Assembly: GCA_020632595.1 (NCBI GenBank)
Contig: JACKFF010000005.1
Location: 1-64,000 of the forward strand
Reading direction: 5' to 3'
Source: Nitrospiraceae bacterium
GTDB taxonomy: Bacteria > Nitrospirota > Nitrospiria > Nitrospirales > UBA8639
DNA length: 64,000 nt
This document shows, in pieces, positions 33,762 through 42,534 of the stretch; position 1 is the first letter of the stretch, and the number at the start of each line of letters is the position of its first letter. The position numbers and the translations under genes were made by a program. The notes under the pieces are model-generated. The model was given only the letters and a program-made list of their open reading frames with translations, ran no database searches and was not told the origin of the DNA.

Positions 33762-34511
33762 CTATTTCACCGCCACATGCACGGCAACAATTCCACCGGT
33801 CAGATTGTGATAGTCCACTGATTGAAACCCGGCTTCCTTCAGGAATTGAGCTAGCCGGTTTTGGTCCGGGAAATTGCGTATTGATGCCGGCAGATATTCA
33901 TACACCCCCGTACCATCCCGAGCCACCTTGGTGCCGATCCAGGGGAGCAAATGAAAGGAATACCAGTCGTAAAGCTTGCGCAGACCGGCTGAAACAGGAC
34001 GGGAAAATTCCAAGCACACAAAACGACCCCCAGGTTGCAATACCCGGAAGATTTCCGAAAGAGCCTGGGGAAGGTTCCCGACGTTGCGAATACAAAATCC
34101 CGCCGTCACCGTATCAAATGTGGCGGGCGGGAAGGTGAGATGCTCGGCATTCATCTGTAAACAGGTAATGCGATTGGCCAAGCTCTGGGACCGGACTTTA
34201 TTCTGTCCCACCCGCAACATGGCCAAATTCAAATCCGCTGCGATAATTTGGCTCGTATAGCGGAGATGTTGATCCACTAAGATAGCCAGATCGCAGGTTC
34301 CCGCACCTAGATCCAAAGCTCGTGTCCCAGGGATGTCAGGAATGTAGGAAATCGCCTTGCGCTTCCAGGAATGGTGCAGACCAAAACTCAGAAGAGAATT
34401 ATTCAGGTCATAAAATTTGGCAATGGCCGTGAACATTCGTTGGACGGCCTGCTCACGAGCCGGACCTGTCCATGTGGACGCCGCTTTGCCAGGGATGTCG
34501 ATTTTATTCAT
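33762..34511 (-). CDS. menG: Demethylmenaquinone/ubiquinone C-methyltransferase family
   Basis: 249 residues from ATG 34511; ATG at 34523 adds four. UbiE/MenG class: signature MFTAIAKFYDLNNSLLSFGLHHSWKRKAI, SAM loop LDLGAGTCDLAILV, AADLNLAMLRVGQ, the family motif FDTVTAGFCIRNVGN and RVLQPGGRFVCLEFS. Adds the C-methyl group in the last step of menaquinone synthesis at the membrane face. Co-translated with the B12 radical SAM gene after it. A canonical MenG is normally sufficient, so the partner may modify the quinone further. Confidence 0.92.
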   Translation of the reverse strand: MNKIDIPGKAASTWTGPAREQAVQRMFTAIAKFYDLNNSLLSFGLHHSWKRKAISYIPDIPGTRALDLGAGTCDLAILVDQHLRYTSQIIAADLNLAMLRVGQNKVRSQSLANRITCLQMNAEHLTFPPATFDTVTAGFCIRNVGNLPQALSEIFRVLQPGGRFVCLEFSRPVSAGLRKLYDWYSFHLLPWIGTKVARDGTGVYEYLPASIRNFPDQNRLAQFLKEAGFQSVDYHNLTGGIVAVHVAVK

Positions 34512-34635
34512 GACAGGAACCACCCCAAGGACCTAGCACCCGATCTTAAGTTTTGTCAAGAATGAAACCCTTCAGAAAACTGGAGTGAACAATCAAAGCC
34601 TGCTAACACACTGCAGGGAAAAACCGGAGAGGGAA

Positions 34636-35055
34636 TTAAATAAATAGGGTGGTTTCCGCACCGGAGCAGGCAGAAATAATTGCAGGCAAGCCCATTACTT
34701 CATCGACCCCTCGAGTAACCGCGTTGGCATCGACTCCCATATACTCAAGTCCCGCGCTACAGGCCACTAATTTGAACTGACCAACCTGACGGGCTTCCTC
34801 GAACATGTCCGAAATGAGCGGAACTTTGCGTTCACGGATCAACCGGGCCACTTCAGGGGCCTGATCGGCATATTCCGGAGGAAAATCCAATTCATTTAAC
34901 CGGCCCTCAGCCAACTTTTTGATGGTCCAGAACAATAGCACCACCATCACGTCTTTCCCCATGGCAGAAGCCGTTAATCCCAGCGTAGCCACTTGATGGA
35001 GCTTATCGTAGGTCGCATTATGTGCATAAATGACGAATCGTGGCTTACCCCCCAT
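34636..35055 (-). CDS. DsrE/DsrF-family protein
   Basis: 139 residues from ATG 35055; a GTG at 35073 adds six. DsrE-like fold used in sulfur relay or as a small thiol protein: MGGKPRFVIYAHNATYDKLHQVATLGLTASAMGKDV is the alpha/beta start, with LFWTIKKLAEG. One Cys at LVACSAGLEYMG and another at ISACSGAETTLFI near the end could carry sulfur. Role in this organism unknown. About 125 bp upstream of menG on the same strand. Confidence 0.8.
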   Translation of the reverse strand: MGGKPRFVIYAHNATYDKLHQVATLGLTASAMGKDVMVVLLFWTIKKLAEGRLNELDFPPEYADQAPEVARLIRERKVPLISDMFEEARQVGQFKLVACSAGLEYMGVDANAVTRGVDEVMGLPAIISACSGAETTLFI

Positions 35056-35090
35056 GGCGCGTCGTTTCTCCACTCATTACCGGAAGTGTT

Positions 35091-35178
35091 AAAAAATGCC
35101 GCCAGCGGCGTTCTCGCCTTTTGGCCATGCTCACGTCCTCCTCCTTACGCTCCGCTCGTCCAAGCAGCTGCGGCCTTG
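35091..35178. repeat. Dispersed 88-bp repeat, copy facing right
   Basis: Starts AAAAAATGCCGCCAGCGGCG (35091-35110) and ends GCTGCGGCCTTG (35167-35178). Inverted relative to 32021-32108 with identical length. A short gene-free segment (35179-35349) follows. Confidence 0.75.
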
Positions 35179-35349
35179 CCGGACGAGCCTCTTTAAGCAC
35201 TCCCTCATTGTCCTCGGGGAAATTTCTGTCACCCATACGCCTATGAAAAGGCAGAAAATTAAAATAATCAACGGCCCTCACGGTGACCACCCCAGCTTGC
35301 GGAGCCGGAAGCCCCTAACTCACAACCAACCTTTTTGAGCAACATAATA

Positions 35350-36075
35350 TTACCGTCTTGTGGGACGAATTAAAGGCTGTGGCTTGCGTCGAGTGAGGGT
35401 CCAATTCTCTTCCTCATATAACAAGCAGCATTTCATCCGACCACAGACCCCGATCCGATGGCTATCCATGCCGTTCATGGGTGCGTCAGCCCGACCGCGA
35501 GGATAGACGGGCTTAAAATCGGTTAAAAAGCTTGAGCAACAGAGCACCAATCCACAGGTATCCACGCCACTCAGTCGAGCAGCTTCCTCCCGACTTGAAA
35601 TTTGGCGCATCTCAATCCGGCACCCAAATCGCCTGGCCAGATCTTTGACCAGTTGGCGAAAATCAATCCGCTCATCGGCCGTATAGGTAAAGGTGAGTGA
35701 TCGCTGGGCAAATGAACCAAACACTTCCACTAACGTCATGCCGAGCCCCAATTCGGCAATCCGTTCCTGGCAAAATTCCTCACCCTCCTGCGCTAATCGC
35801 AGCTGGCGCGCAATCTGGCGTTCATCTTCTTCAGTGGCTTTTCGAATAATCTGCCGCATCACCCGCATCGGCGGGGTAAACGGGAGGAATTGAGGAGGAA
35901 GGTAGACTTTGCCAAAGGTATGGTCGTTGTCTAAATCCAACAAGACCCAATCACCGACCTTCACGGTATGATCATCGGTCCGGGTTTTTTTCACCTCTCC
36001 CAGGTCCCGGACTTTGACACCGACCACCGCCACTTCTTCTGTATATTTTCTTTGGTCTTCGGATTCCTGCACCAT
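35350..36075 (-). CDS. PSP1-domain (RicT/YaaT-like) protein
   Basis: 241 residues from ATG 36075, preceded by GGAGG; TTG at 36126 is the only earlier start. PSP1 C-terminal homology domain: FTYTADERIDFRQLVKDLARRFGCRIEMRQI, then GVDTCGLVLCCSSFLTDFKPV and GVCGRMKCCLLYEE, whose cysteines bind an iron-sulfur cluster in the Bacillus RicT (YaaT). The Bacillus protein acts with RicA and RicF on RNase Y; no partners are near here. N-terminal half (VGVKVRDLG, VLLDLDNDHTFGKVYLPP) is the PSP1 strand region. Confidence 0.86.
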   Translation of the reverse strand: MVQESEDQRKYTEEVAVVGVKVRDLGEVKKTRTDDHTVKVGDWVLLDLDNDHTFGKVYLPPQFLPFTPPMRVMRQIIRKATEEDERQIARQLRLAQEGEEFCQERIAELGLGMTLVEVFGSFAQRSLTFTYTADERIDFRQLVKDLARRFGCRIEMRQISSREEAARLSGVDTCGLVLCCSSFLTDFKPVYPRGRADAPMNGMDSHRIGVCGRMKCCLLYEEENWTLTRRKPQPLIRPTRR

Positions 36076-36211
36076 GAATCGTTGCCTCCGTTTGCTACCA
36101 AGGAATTCTGTGGGCGTGAGGGTCAATCATACCGGACTTACTGGAAGAGGCCAAGCAGGAATTCTGGTGGCTCAGACTTGAGTACTCTAACCCGTTTTCG
36201 ACCCACACCGG

Positions 36212-37831
36212 CTAACGAGATTTTCGCAGAAAGGGAGGAGGGGGATGATCCAACTGGTATAAACCGATTGGTGTCAATTGATCTGCCAGATGTGACACCA
36301 GGGTTTCCCCGTTGGGTCCGGCTCCAAACACATCAAAGGCCTGCCCGAAATGATAGCGACATCCAAACGGTGCCAGTTCCTGCCTCAGACTTTCAGGAGG
36401 ATCCCAATTTGCGGTGAGCAAGGCCGTACGGGCCGGGTTACGCCCACTGAACATAAATGATAAATGATCGGGATACCAATCCGCACCCCCTGTCGCATAG
36501 GAGACAAAGAGTTTGGCTTGAGCCGTTCGACACAACTCGGCTAAATAGGCATTGGTCAAAAAGCCGTTTTCTCCCACCTCCAACCAGGTTCCCGGCGGAG
36601 AGAGACAGGCATAGGCCGCATAACTCCGGACTTCTTTGAGTTGTTGCTGAGAGGCAAAGACCAAGGGAATCGGACCGTACTTTGACACGAGGTTGGCCAT
36701 AACCTTGTCTTGCAAAGCCGAGCGGCCATCATTGGTCGGCCCGCTATCAGCATGCACCAGCGTGTTTCGCCCCCGGTCCGCCACCAAATAACAATTTCTC
36801 GGAAATTCCACATCACATGGATCTTCGCCGAAAAACGGCACGGATACTACCCGGGCGTCCCCTATACGCCAGTTTTCTCCATGAGCCAGCTCTCTGACCT
36901 CCGAAAAACCTAACTCTCTCAGAAGGGACAGATAATCATAATACAGCGCTTTCCGGTTGCGTCGACTCGGCACAAAGATCGGCACATCTTTGGGCAAGTG
37001 GTACAAAGTGCGGGGATCGACATGGTCATCATGGTCATGGGTGAGAAAAATTCCAGCCGGGCGCGGAAGGAGGTTGGCCCACAGAGACGGCACAGGCGAC
37101 TCCGCGAACCATGGCATGAGCCAGGGATCAAACCATAAAAAATTATCCTGATGTCGATACATCAACGCCGCATGCCCCAGATGCACGACATCCTGATCCC
37201 GCGTGACTTTACGCCAATGTGCCTCAAGGGAGGTGTTGGGAGCGATGGCCAGACAATCATGGTCTTTCAATAAGGTAAAGAGCTGCGCCAATTGCCGTTC
37301 AAGATCTCGCCCGCCGGCCTGGGCCACCGCTTGAATCTCCCCCATCGTATGCCGGCCAGTGAGAAAACCAAGGAAATGCCCCACATTCGGCCCGATTGGC
37401 CGCTCAAACCCGAAGGGGATCGCTTGCCGGGTGACGGAGTTAAAAATCCGCAACCCTCCATACGTCATCCTGGCCGAGGCTGTGGAATTTTTGGGATAGT
37501 CCCAGTGAAAGGTCCCATCGGATTTCCGTCCGCACTGAATATGTCGTTGGAGGGAAGGACGAGATTGCACCACTTCGGCATAGGCATCCTCCAAGCGACG
37601 GGGTAATTGAGGGTCATCCACGGAAGCACGTTTGGCCATGATGTCGCTGATGGCGGTCTCGATACCACTCATCATAATCTCATGCACCTGATGAAGACTC
37701 CTGACGACCTCCGGGTCCACCCCGCCCAAAAACGGAAAAGGTCCTGGCGGTTCGGTACTCTCCAACTGAACCCAGACCCAAGGATTCAGTCCAACATGCT
37801 GCGTGGGATCAATAGTTGTCCAAGGATTCAT
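36212..37831 (-). CDS. MBL-fold metallo-hydrolase with N-terminal PqqD-like region
   Basis: 539 residues, unusually long for the family. The C-terminal 300 residues are a metallo-beta-lactamase fold: HLGHAALMYRHQ start, LTHDHDDHVD (metal HxHxDH), VPIFVPSR, VVSVPFFGEDPCD, LVHADSGPTNDGR and PDHLSF. Relatives include UlaG-like and sialate-hydroxylase-like hydrolases. Residues about 115-205 (FGFERPIGPNVGHFLGFLTGRHTMGEIQAV, LFTLLKDHDCLAI) resemble a PqqD/RRE peptide-recognition domain. If correct, it hints at processing of a peptide or a peptide-bound substrate. No partner genes nearby. Confidence 0.8.
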   Translation of the reverse strand: MNPWTTIDPTQHVGLNPWVWVQLESTEPPGPFPFLGGVDPEVVRSLHQVHEIMMSGIETAISDIMAKRASVDDPQLPRRLEDAYAEVVQSRPSLQRHIQCGRKSDGTFHWDYPKNSTASARMTYGGLRIFNSVTRQAIPFGFERPIGPNVGHFLGFLTGRHTMGEIQAVAQAGGRDLERQLAQLFTLLKDHDCLAIAPNTSLEAHWRKVTRDQDVVHLGHAALMYRHQDNFLWFDPWLMPWFAESPVPSLWANLLPRPAGIFLTHDHDDHVDPRTLYHLPKDVPIFVPSRRNRKALYYDYLSLLRELGFSEVRELAHGENWRIGDARVVSVPFFGEDPCDVEFPRNCYLVADRGRNTLVHADSGPTNDGRSALQDKVMANLVSKYGPIPLVFASQQQLKEVRSYAAYACLSPPGTWLEVGENGFLTNAYLAELCRTAQAKLFVSYATGGADWYPDHLSFMFSGRNPARTALLTANWDPPESLRQELAPFGCRYHFGQAFDVFGAGPNGETLVSHLADQLTPIGLYQLDHPPPPFLRKSR

Positions 37832-37912
37832 GGCAAGATGTGGGGGAGGGTAATCTGTCTCGTATGCTGCGAAAAGAAGGAACCACGAGGGGTCGACCCT
37901 GCTCTATTACAA

Positions 37913-38320
37913 TTACAATTGGATTGAGGGTTCAAACAACACCTGAATCGTATTCTGATCCGGATCCGAGAGATAAAACGAATAACTACCGTCGCGATGT
38001 TGCTTCAGGGGTTTCACAATCGTGAGGCCCTGTGTTGTGGCTTCCGAAAATAGCGCATCCACACTTGCCGGAGAATCCATTAAAAACCCCAAATGATCCA
38101 ACGGGTGAACCTGGGAGAGGTTAAATTGACCCAACTCTTCAGAAGTCACTTGATGCAGTGCGAGATTGTCACAGCCCGTACTGAGGTAGACATTCCCGGG
38201 ATCAGGCTGCCACACAACTTTCATATCAAATAGTCGTTCATAAAACCGCTGGGATACCTGAACATCCCGCACCCGTAAGGCCAAATGTCGAAGCCCGAGG
38301 GTTTTTCGTTTTTCCTGCAT
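37913..38320 (-). CDS. VOC-family (glyoxalase/dioxygenase-fold) protein
   Basis: 135 residues. Two beta-alpha-beta-beta-beta modules typical of the vicinal oxygen chelate family: LRHLALRVRDVQVSQRFYERLFDM and HPLDHLGFLMDSP, finishing with SYSFYLSDPDQNTIQVLFEP. The His, His and Glu metal ligands are in place (HLALR, HLGFL, IQVLFE with Gln before). Could be a glyoxalase, dioxygenase or fosfomycin-type enzyme; no discrimination possible. Start ATG 38320 follows a GAG-rich site. Confidence 0.85.
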   Translation of the reverse strand: MQEKRKTLGLRHLALRVRDVQVSQRFYERLFDMKVVWQPDPGNVYLSTGCDNLALHQVTSEELGQFNLSQVHPLDHLGFLMDSPASVDALFSEATTQGLTIVKPLKQHRDGSYSFYLSDPDQNTIQVLFEPSIQL

Positions 38321-38706
38321 CTCAATTCCGTCAATGGATGAAGAGTGAGACTATATCGCCCGCGAATATTCTCGGAGAAAGGCATCATACCCAGGACCCC
38401 GGGATGGAGCAAGTTGCCGAACGAACGTCAAAGAATCCTAAGGTCTGTTGAACATCGCACCTTCGATTTGTATTTCTCCAGGATCCCACCTCCCGTCTCA
38501 ACGGTTCATAATGAAAAAAGGAGGAATAGTCCACGGCTCTTTCTAGCGACGCCAAAACCGACCCTGTGGAGTCTATGTGGGGCTTCATGCTTCAACTTTC
38601 CCTCCGAAACCTTTGACCTAACATTCATGATCAACCGGAATTATGGTATTTTAGAAATCGAATCATTAAAAAATTGTGGGATTGCCGGAAAAAATTGGAG
38701 GAAAAA
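38321..38706. other. Gene-free gap
   Basis: About 385 bp between the divergent VOC and formylglycine-enzyme-fold genes. A frame at 38345-38713 is not convincing. An AT-rich tract at 38640-38670 probably holds the rightward promoter. Confidence 0.35.
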
Positions 38707-39570
38707 ATGGTAGAAACGATGTGGAATCGACGGGTAGGGAATGTTGGGATATGGGCGGGCCTTCTCCTCATCGCTGCAGTTTCCAGCACGGTCAGCGCTT
38801 CTGAGCCTCCTCAGGAAATTGTGGGAAAAGACGGCGCTCCGATGGTTTTAATTCCTGAGGGAGTCTTTCCCATGGGCGTGCCCAAGGCAGCCAGGGATGG
38901 GGGACTTGACGAACGGCCGAATCATGACGTGTTTGTGAGTAGTTTTTACATGGATAAGTACGAACTCACCAATGGGCGCTATCTTCAATTCGTGACTGAA
39001 ACCGGTCACCGGACTCCCCAACATCCCACCGATCCAAAGAAAGGACTGTGGAAAGGAAATATGATGCCTGAGTCGGTCACCGACCTCCCGGTCATCAACG
39101 TGGACTGGAAAGATGCCGAAGCCTACTGCCGCTGGGCCGGGAAACGCCTTCCCACCGAAGCCGAGTGGGAAAAAGCCGCAAAAGGACCCAACGACTGGCG
39201 ATTTCCTTGGGGTGACGTTGAACCGACGCTGGAACATTTGAACTTTAATCAATCGTGGCGGGGCGAGGCCACGTTAACCCAGGTGGGTATTTATGAAAAA
39301 GGCAAAAGCCCCTATGGTATTTACGATGTGGCGGGCAATGTCTGGGAATGGGTGGCCGACTGGTATGAAGCAGACTATTATGCCAAAAGCCCTGCCCGGA
39401 ATCCCCCAGGACCCGCAACCGGCCAATTTAAAGTATTACGGAGTTCGGGCTGGCAAGGGGAAACCCCCCAGGTCCGAATTTTTACGAGGATCAAAAGTCT
39501 TCCAACGGACCGCAATAATTCCACTGGTTTCCGATGTGCCCAGGATGTGCCTGCACCATCGGGCCACTAA
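38707..39570 (+). CDS. Secreted formylglycine-generating-enzyme-fold protein (FGE-sulfatase family)
   Basis: 287 residues from ATG 38707, preceded by GGAGG at 5 nt. Signal peptide (WAGLLLIAAVSSTVSA). The rest is the SUMF1/FGE fold: MVLIPEGVFPMG, FYMDKYELTNGRYLQFV, VDWKDAEAYCRWAGKRLPTEAEWEKAA, GIYDVAGNVWEWVADW, ending NNSTGFRCA. The Cys pair of true formylglycine-generating enzymes is absent, so it may bind or act on other substrates, as in PvdO/EgtB-like or periplasmic assembly factors. Followed 28 bp later by hemD. Confidence 0.88.
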   Translation: MVETMWNRRVGNVGIWAGLLLIAAVSSTVSASEPPQEIVGKDGAPMVLIPEGVFPMGVPKAARDGGLDERPNHDVFVSSFYMDKYELTNGRYLQFVTETGHRTPQHPTDPKKGLWKGNMMPESVTDLPVINVDWKDAEAYCRWAGKRLPTEAEWEKAAKGPNDWRFPWGDVEPTLEHLNFNQSWRGEATLTQVGIYEKGKSPYGIYDVAGNVWEWVADWYEADYYAKSPARNPPGPATGQFKVLRSSGWQGETPQVRIFTRIKSLPTDRNNSTGFRCAQDVPAPSGH

Positions 39571-39598
39571 AACTTTCGTCCCTCTGTAAGGTATCAGC

Positions 39599-40483
39599 AT
39601 GAGCGGTGAACAACTCAATATCGGCTTTCAAGGACTCCGGGTGGGGGCTCTTGAAAGCCGGATGGCCACGGAAATGGAACGGCTGATTGTCCGGCACGGA
39701 GGCGTGCCCATTGTCGCCCCGTCCATGAGGGAACTCCCACTATCGAACAATTCTCAGGCGCTGGAATGTGGTGATGCCTTGATGGCCGGTCAGGTTGACC
39801 TGCTCATCCTGCTCACCGGTGTAGGATTGCGGACTCTGCTGGATGTTGTACAAACCCGGCATACTCGTGAGACGATCATTGCCGCCTTGCGCAACACGGT
39901 GCTCGTCGTGCGAGGTCCCAAGCCGGCCCTGGTACTAAAGGAGCTTGGACTTCAGCCGAACATTCTGGTCCCTGAACCCAATACATGGAAAGATACGCTC
40001 GTCGCTCTTGATGCATCCTATCCGGATGGGCTCCAGGGCTTACGGATCGCCGTACAGGAATATGGGGTCAGTAACCCCAAATTTCTAGAAGGCCTGAGGG
40101 AACGGGGAGCAAAAGTTCGACCGGTCCCGGTCTATCGGTGGACCTTACCTGAGGATCTGGCACCCCTGAAACATCTCCTTCAGGAAGTCATGGATGGTGT
40201 CATACCGGTTTTGTTAATCACCAATGCCATTCAAGTGGAACATCTCGTTAAGGTGTTGGAAAAGGACGAGAAGATTAACCTTTTTAGAAAAGCCCTTCAT
40301 CGCATGATGGTCGCCTCTATAGGCCATCTGGCAAGCGAACGGTTACGCCACTATGGCTTCCCCGTCGACCTCGAACCTTCCCACCCCAAAATGGGGATCC
40401 TGGTCAAAGAGGCCTCCCAGGCCGCTCACACCATCCTGACCACGAAGAACCCCCCGCCCATGAGGGATAAACCCTCGCCCTGA
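39599..40483 (+). CDS. hemD: Uroporphyrinogen-III synthase
   Basis: 294 residues; AAGGT precedes ATG 39599. Cyclises hydroxymethylbilane to uroporphyrinogen III, the branch point for haem, siroheme and B12. Divergent but recognisable HemD: LRVGALESRMATEMERLIVRHGGVPIVAPSM start, LLILLTGVGLRTLLD, YGVSNPKFLEGLRERGAKVRPVPVYRW and ITNAIQVEHL. N- and C-terminal halves pack as two Rossmann-like lobes. B12 and siroheme demand fits the B12 radical SAM enzyme nearby. Other hem genes are not in the window. Confidence 0.87.
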   Translation: MSGEQLNIGFQGLRVGALESRMATEMERLIVRHGGVPIVAPSMRELPLSNNSQALECGDALMAGQVDLLILLTGVGLRTLLDVVQTRHTRETIIAALRNTVLVVRGPKPALVLKELGLQPNILVPEPNTWKDTLVALDASYPDGLQGLRIAVQEYGVSNPKFLEGLRERGAKVRPVPVYRWTLPEDLAPLKHLLQEVMDGVIPVLLITNAIQVEHLVKVLEKDEKINLFRKALHRMMVASIGHLASERLRHYGFPVDLEPSHPKMGILVKEASQAAHTILTTKNPPPMRDKPSP

Positions 40484-40638
40484 TCCTCGGCAAACAGATC
40501 AGACCCTCACTCTTATAACTGTTATAGGAATTCCCATTAACTTCCGAATGTTTCGAAGAGAAAAACACCATAATTCCAAGCAAATGTACCAGCTGGAATT
40601 TTTTGAATTTATGATATGCCGGGTTTCGGCCCGGTGGC
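40484..40638. other. Start of a gene-free accessory boundary
   Basis: The 500-bp gap 40484-40984 between hemD and the hydrolase holds mainly repeats. The segment CCCATTAACTTCC near 40530 resembles CCCAATAAATTCC near 45195, another small dispersed similarity. Confidence 0.4.
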
Positions 40639-40674
40639 CGAGGCCCTTTTGTTTCGGCAAAAGGACCCAAAACC
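40639..40674. repeat. 36-bp hairpin repeat, copy 1
   Basis: CGAGGCCCTTTTGTTTCGGC continues to AAAAGGACCCAAAACC; the arms CCTTTTG and CAAAAGG can pair around TTTCGG. Matches the reverse complement of 53038-53073 at 34 of 36 bases, and the flanking CCGGGT-TCG-CCCGG continues the similarity for about 20 bp more. Confidence 0.8.
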
Positions 40675-40984
40675 AGTGACGCCCCGTCCGGTCTCATTAA
40701 GATGGGACGGACGCGAGCCTGAAGAGGGCGGGCTAACTCGTTGCGCTCAAACAAAGCCCGCCGGTCCATGAGAGCGTCCGACCCAAGAACCGGGCGGCAG
40801 GCCTCAGTAATAGGGAGGGGCCATAGTCACAGAAGACTAATTAATTGTCATCACTATCATTCATGAAGCCGGCTCAGGTGTGTTGAGCAGTTTGGGATCG
40901 AAATACGGCGATCTGGTCCCATAGGAAGACCCGCAGAATCCAGTTGTTATGAGAAAAAAATGAGGAACGGCATGGAAACCGATG

Positions 40985-41515
40985 TCAAGCGGTCAGTTCT
41001 TGATAAAGAGCCCATCCCTCAGGCCAGTCTCCAAGCTCACTCTCCGAGTTGATGTGCCCTGCTGGCCCAATATTCACAAAACGGCTACCCCACCCCGACG
41101 CACAAGCACGGGCAAACTCAAGACTCCCATACGGATCGTTGGAACTGGCCACCACGATGCTTGGAAATTCAAACGAACCTAGGGGCACCGGATAAAATCC
41201 AATGGCCTCGGAGGGGAAACCGGCATCATCCGGATTCGGTGGCGCCACCAGTAAAGCTCCTTTGATCTTGAAGCTGGTTCGCGCCGCCCAATGTGCAACG
41301 CAGAGACACCCCAAGCTATGCGCAACAAGCACGGGACTTTCACCGATTTTTGCCACGGCTTGCTCAAGAACATTCACCCACTCATGGCAAACAGGATTTT
41401 CCCAATCTCGTTGTTTTACACGAACAAATTCCCTGTTTGCGGACTCCCACAGGGTTTGCCAATGGTCTTGGTCAGAGTTGCCGATTCCCGGAATTATGAG
41501 AGTAGGGATATTCAA
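40985..41515 (-). CDS. RBBP9/YdeN-family serine hydrolase
   Basis: 176 residues from TTG 41515. Small alpha/beta hydrolase of the RBBP9 family: PTLIIPGIGNSDQDHWQTLWE start, WVNVLEQAVAK, nucleophile AHSLGCL (Ser), acid region SSNDPYGS and His in GPAGHINSESELG with downstream GDWPEGW. All catalytic residues are intact. The family hydrolyses esters or amides of unknown physiological substrates. A truncated near-copy lies at 42535-42747, with a toxin-antitoxin pair between. Confidence 0.88.
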   Translation of the reverse strand: MNIPTLIIPGIGNSDQDHWQTLWESANREFVRVKQRDWENPVCHEWVNVLEQAVAKIGESPVLVAHSLGCLCVAHWAARTSFKIKGALLVAPPNPDDAGFPSEAIGFYPVPLGSFEFPSIVVASSNDPYGSLEFARACASGWGSRFVNIGPAGHINSESELGDWPEGWALYQELTA

Positions 41516-41695
41516 GACAGTAATTCTTTCCGGAATTTCTAATGGGAAGGAGGCAGCATCCTTGCCGAGTGGGAGGAATCAAAAGGGTTCTATCGCGAAC
41601 CGGTAAACACTGAAAAAAGCTTTTCCATGTAGAAATTCTTTTTCCTCTTGAAAGAAAAAGGCCACATAGGTGTTGGGGCGGTCAAGCACATCAGC

Positions 41696-41995
41696 TCAAT
41701 GAAGACGCTCCCGCCATTTTTCAGGATCGCGCGCAGTGTGAAACACGCTGTAGACCGTTACTCGGTCTTCGATACACTCATAAAAGATCGCATACGGAAA
41801 GCGTCGCACCAACCCACGACGATAGTTCTCGAAGACCGTGGCATATATATGTGGTGTACGGCAGATCGCTTCAATGCACGCATCGACGCAATTCAAAAAT
41901 TCTTCCCCCAAACCGATCCGCCGACTCTCATACCAGGCGTGCGCTTCTGCGACGTCTTGCTCGGCCTCCGGGGCAACGATCAACTCAGCGGCCAT
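41696..41995 (-). CDS. parE: RelE/ParE-family toxin
   Basis: 99 residues. ParE-type toxin: APEAEQDVAEAHAWYESRRIGLGEEFLNCVDACIEAI is the long helical start, ending in the strand IFYECIEDRVTVYSVFHTARDPEKW typical of the RelE/ParE fold. RelE members cleave ribosome-bound mRNA, ParE poisons gyrase; the sequence favours ParE but does not settle it. ATG 41995 overlaps the antitoxin stop by 11 nt. Small, charged, in an accessory region. Confidence 0.88.
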   Translation of the reverse strand: MAAELIVAPEAEQDVAEAHAWYESRRIGLGEEFLNCVDACIEAICRTPHIYATVFENYRRGLVRRFPYAIFYECIEDRVTVYSVFHTARDPEKWRERLH

Positions 41996-42209
41996 AACGA
42001 CTTCGGACTCTTCGTTTGACTTCTTCCCACGTGAGGCCGGAGGCAGGGTTTTTCATCAGGCGGGCCTTTCTCCTGGCCAGCTCTTCCTTTTGCCAGTCAT
42101 GAACTGGTACAGCTTCGGGAGTGGCCGCAAGATCATCCCACAAATCTTCGACAAGCTGAAGTTTTTCTGACGGACTCAGATCAAAAATCGACGGATTGGT
42201 TGGGTTCAC
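41985..42209 (-). CDS. Antitoxin of the addiction-module family (Pfam 09720 type)
   Basis: 74 residues from GTG 42209, which follows AGGAGG at 8 nt; the open frame reaches 42290. Short antitoxin of the CHP02574/addiction-module family: FDLSPSEKLQLVEDLWDDLAATPEAVPVHDWQKEELARR, WEEVKRRVRSRYGR. These neutralise ParE-like toxins, here encoded directly downstream. A conserved pair of this kind can stabilise neighbouring DNA, and the two lie between a hydrolase and its truncated duplicate. Confidence 0.85.
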   Translation of the reverse strand: MNPTNPSIFDLSPSEKLQLVEDLWDDLAATPEAVPVHDWQKEELARRKARLMKNPASGLTWEEVKRRVRSRYGR

Positions 42210-42534
42210 CTGAAAACCTCCTGCAATGGGGTTCAAGCATAACGAATCCTTTTTCAGCTTAACCGAGTCCGGAGCTGAGTGGCCGGCCATAGGCCCATCC
42301 GTTCCATGCGCGATTCCGTGGTTTTTTTAGTCAAGGCCGTCATTCCTCTGTAAATAGTTACTCAATAACCTGAACTCAACCTCAATGGGGAGGCTACCCA
42401 CCCATAGCTCGAGTTGATCCAAACAAATTTTCCATTGTGCGTTGAATTGCCCTATCCACTGCTGATTTTAACTGAGACAGATACATCAATGACAACACTC
42501 ACCAGATTAGCGCGGTAAAAGCTGCCACCACTCA
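42210..42534. other. Gene-free gap after the truncated hydrolase copy
   Basis: About 325 bp; includes sequence that does not match the intact hydrolase (homology to it stops near 42540). Contains the promoter of the toxin-antitoxin pair on the minus strand. Confidence 0.35.

Noticed and set aside
41202..41606. Plus-strand frames over the hydrolase gene
   Set aside because: Antisense shadows of the RBBP9-family gene, which has a clear catalytic triad.
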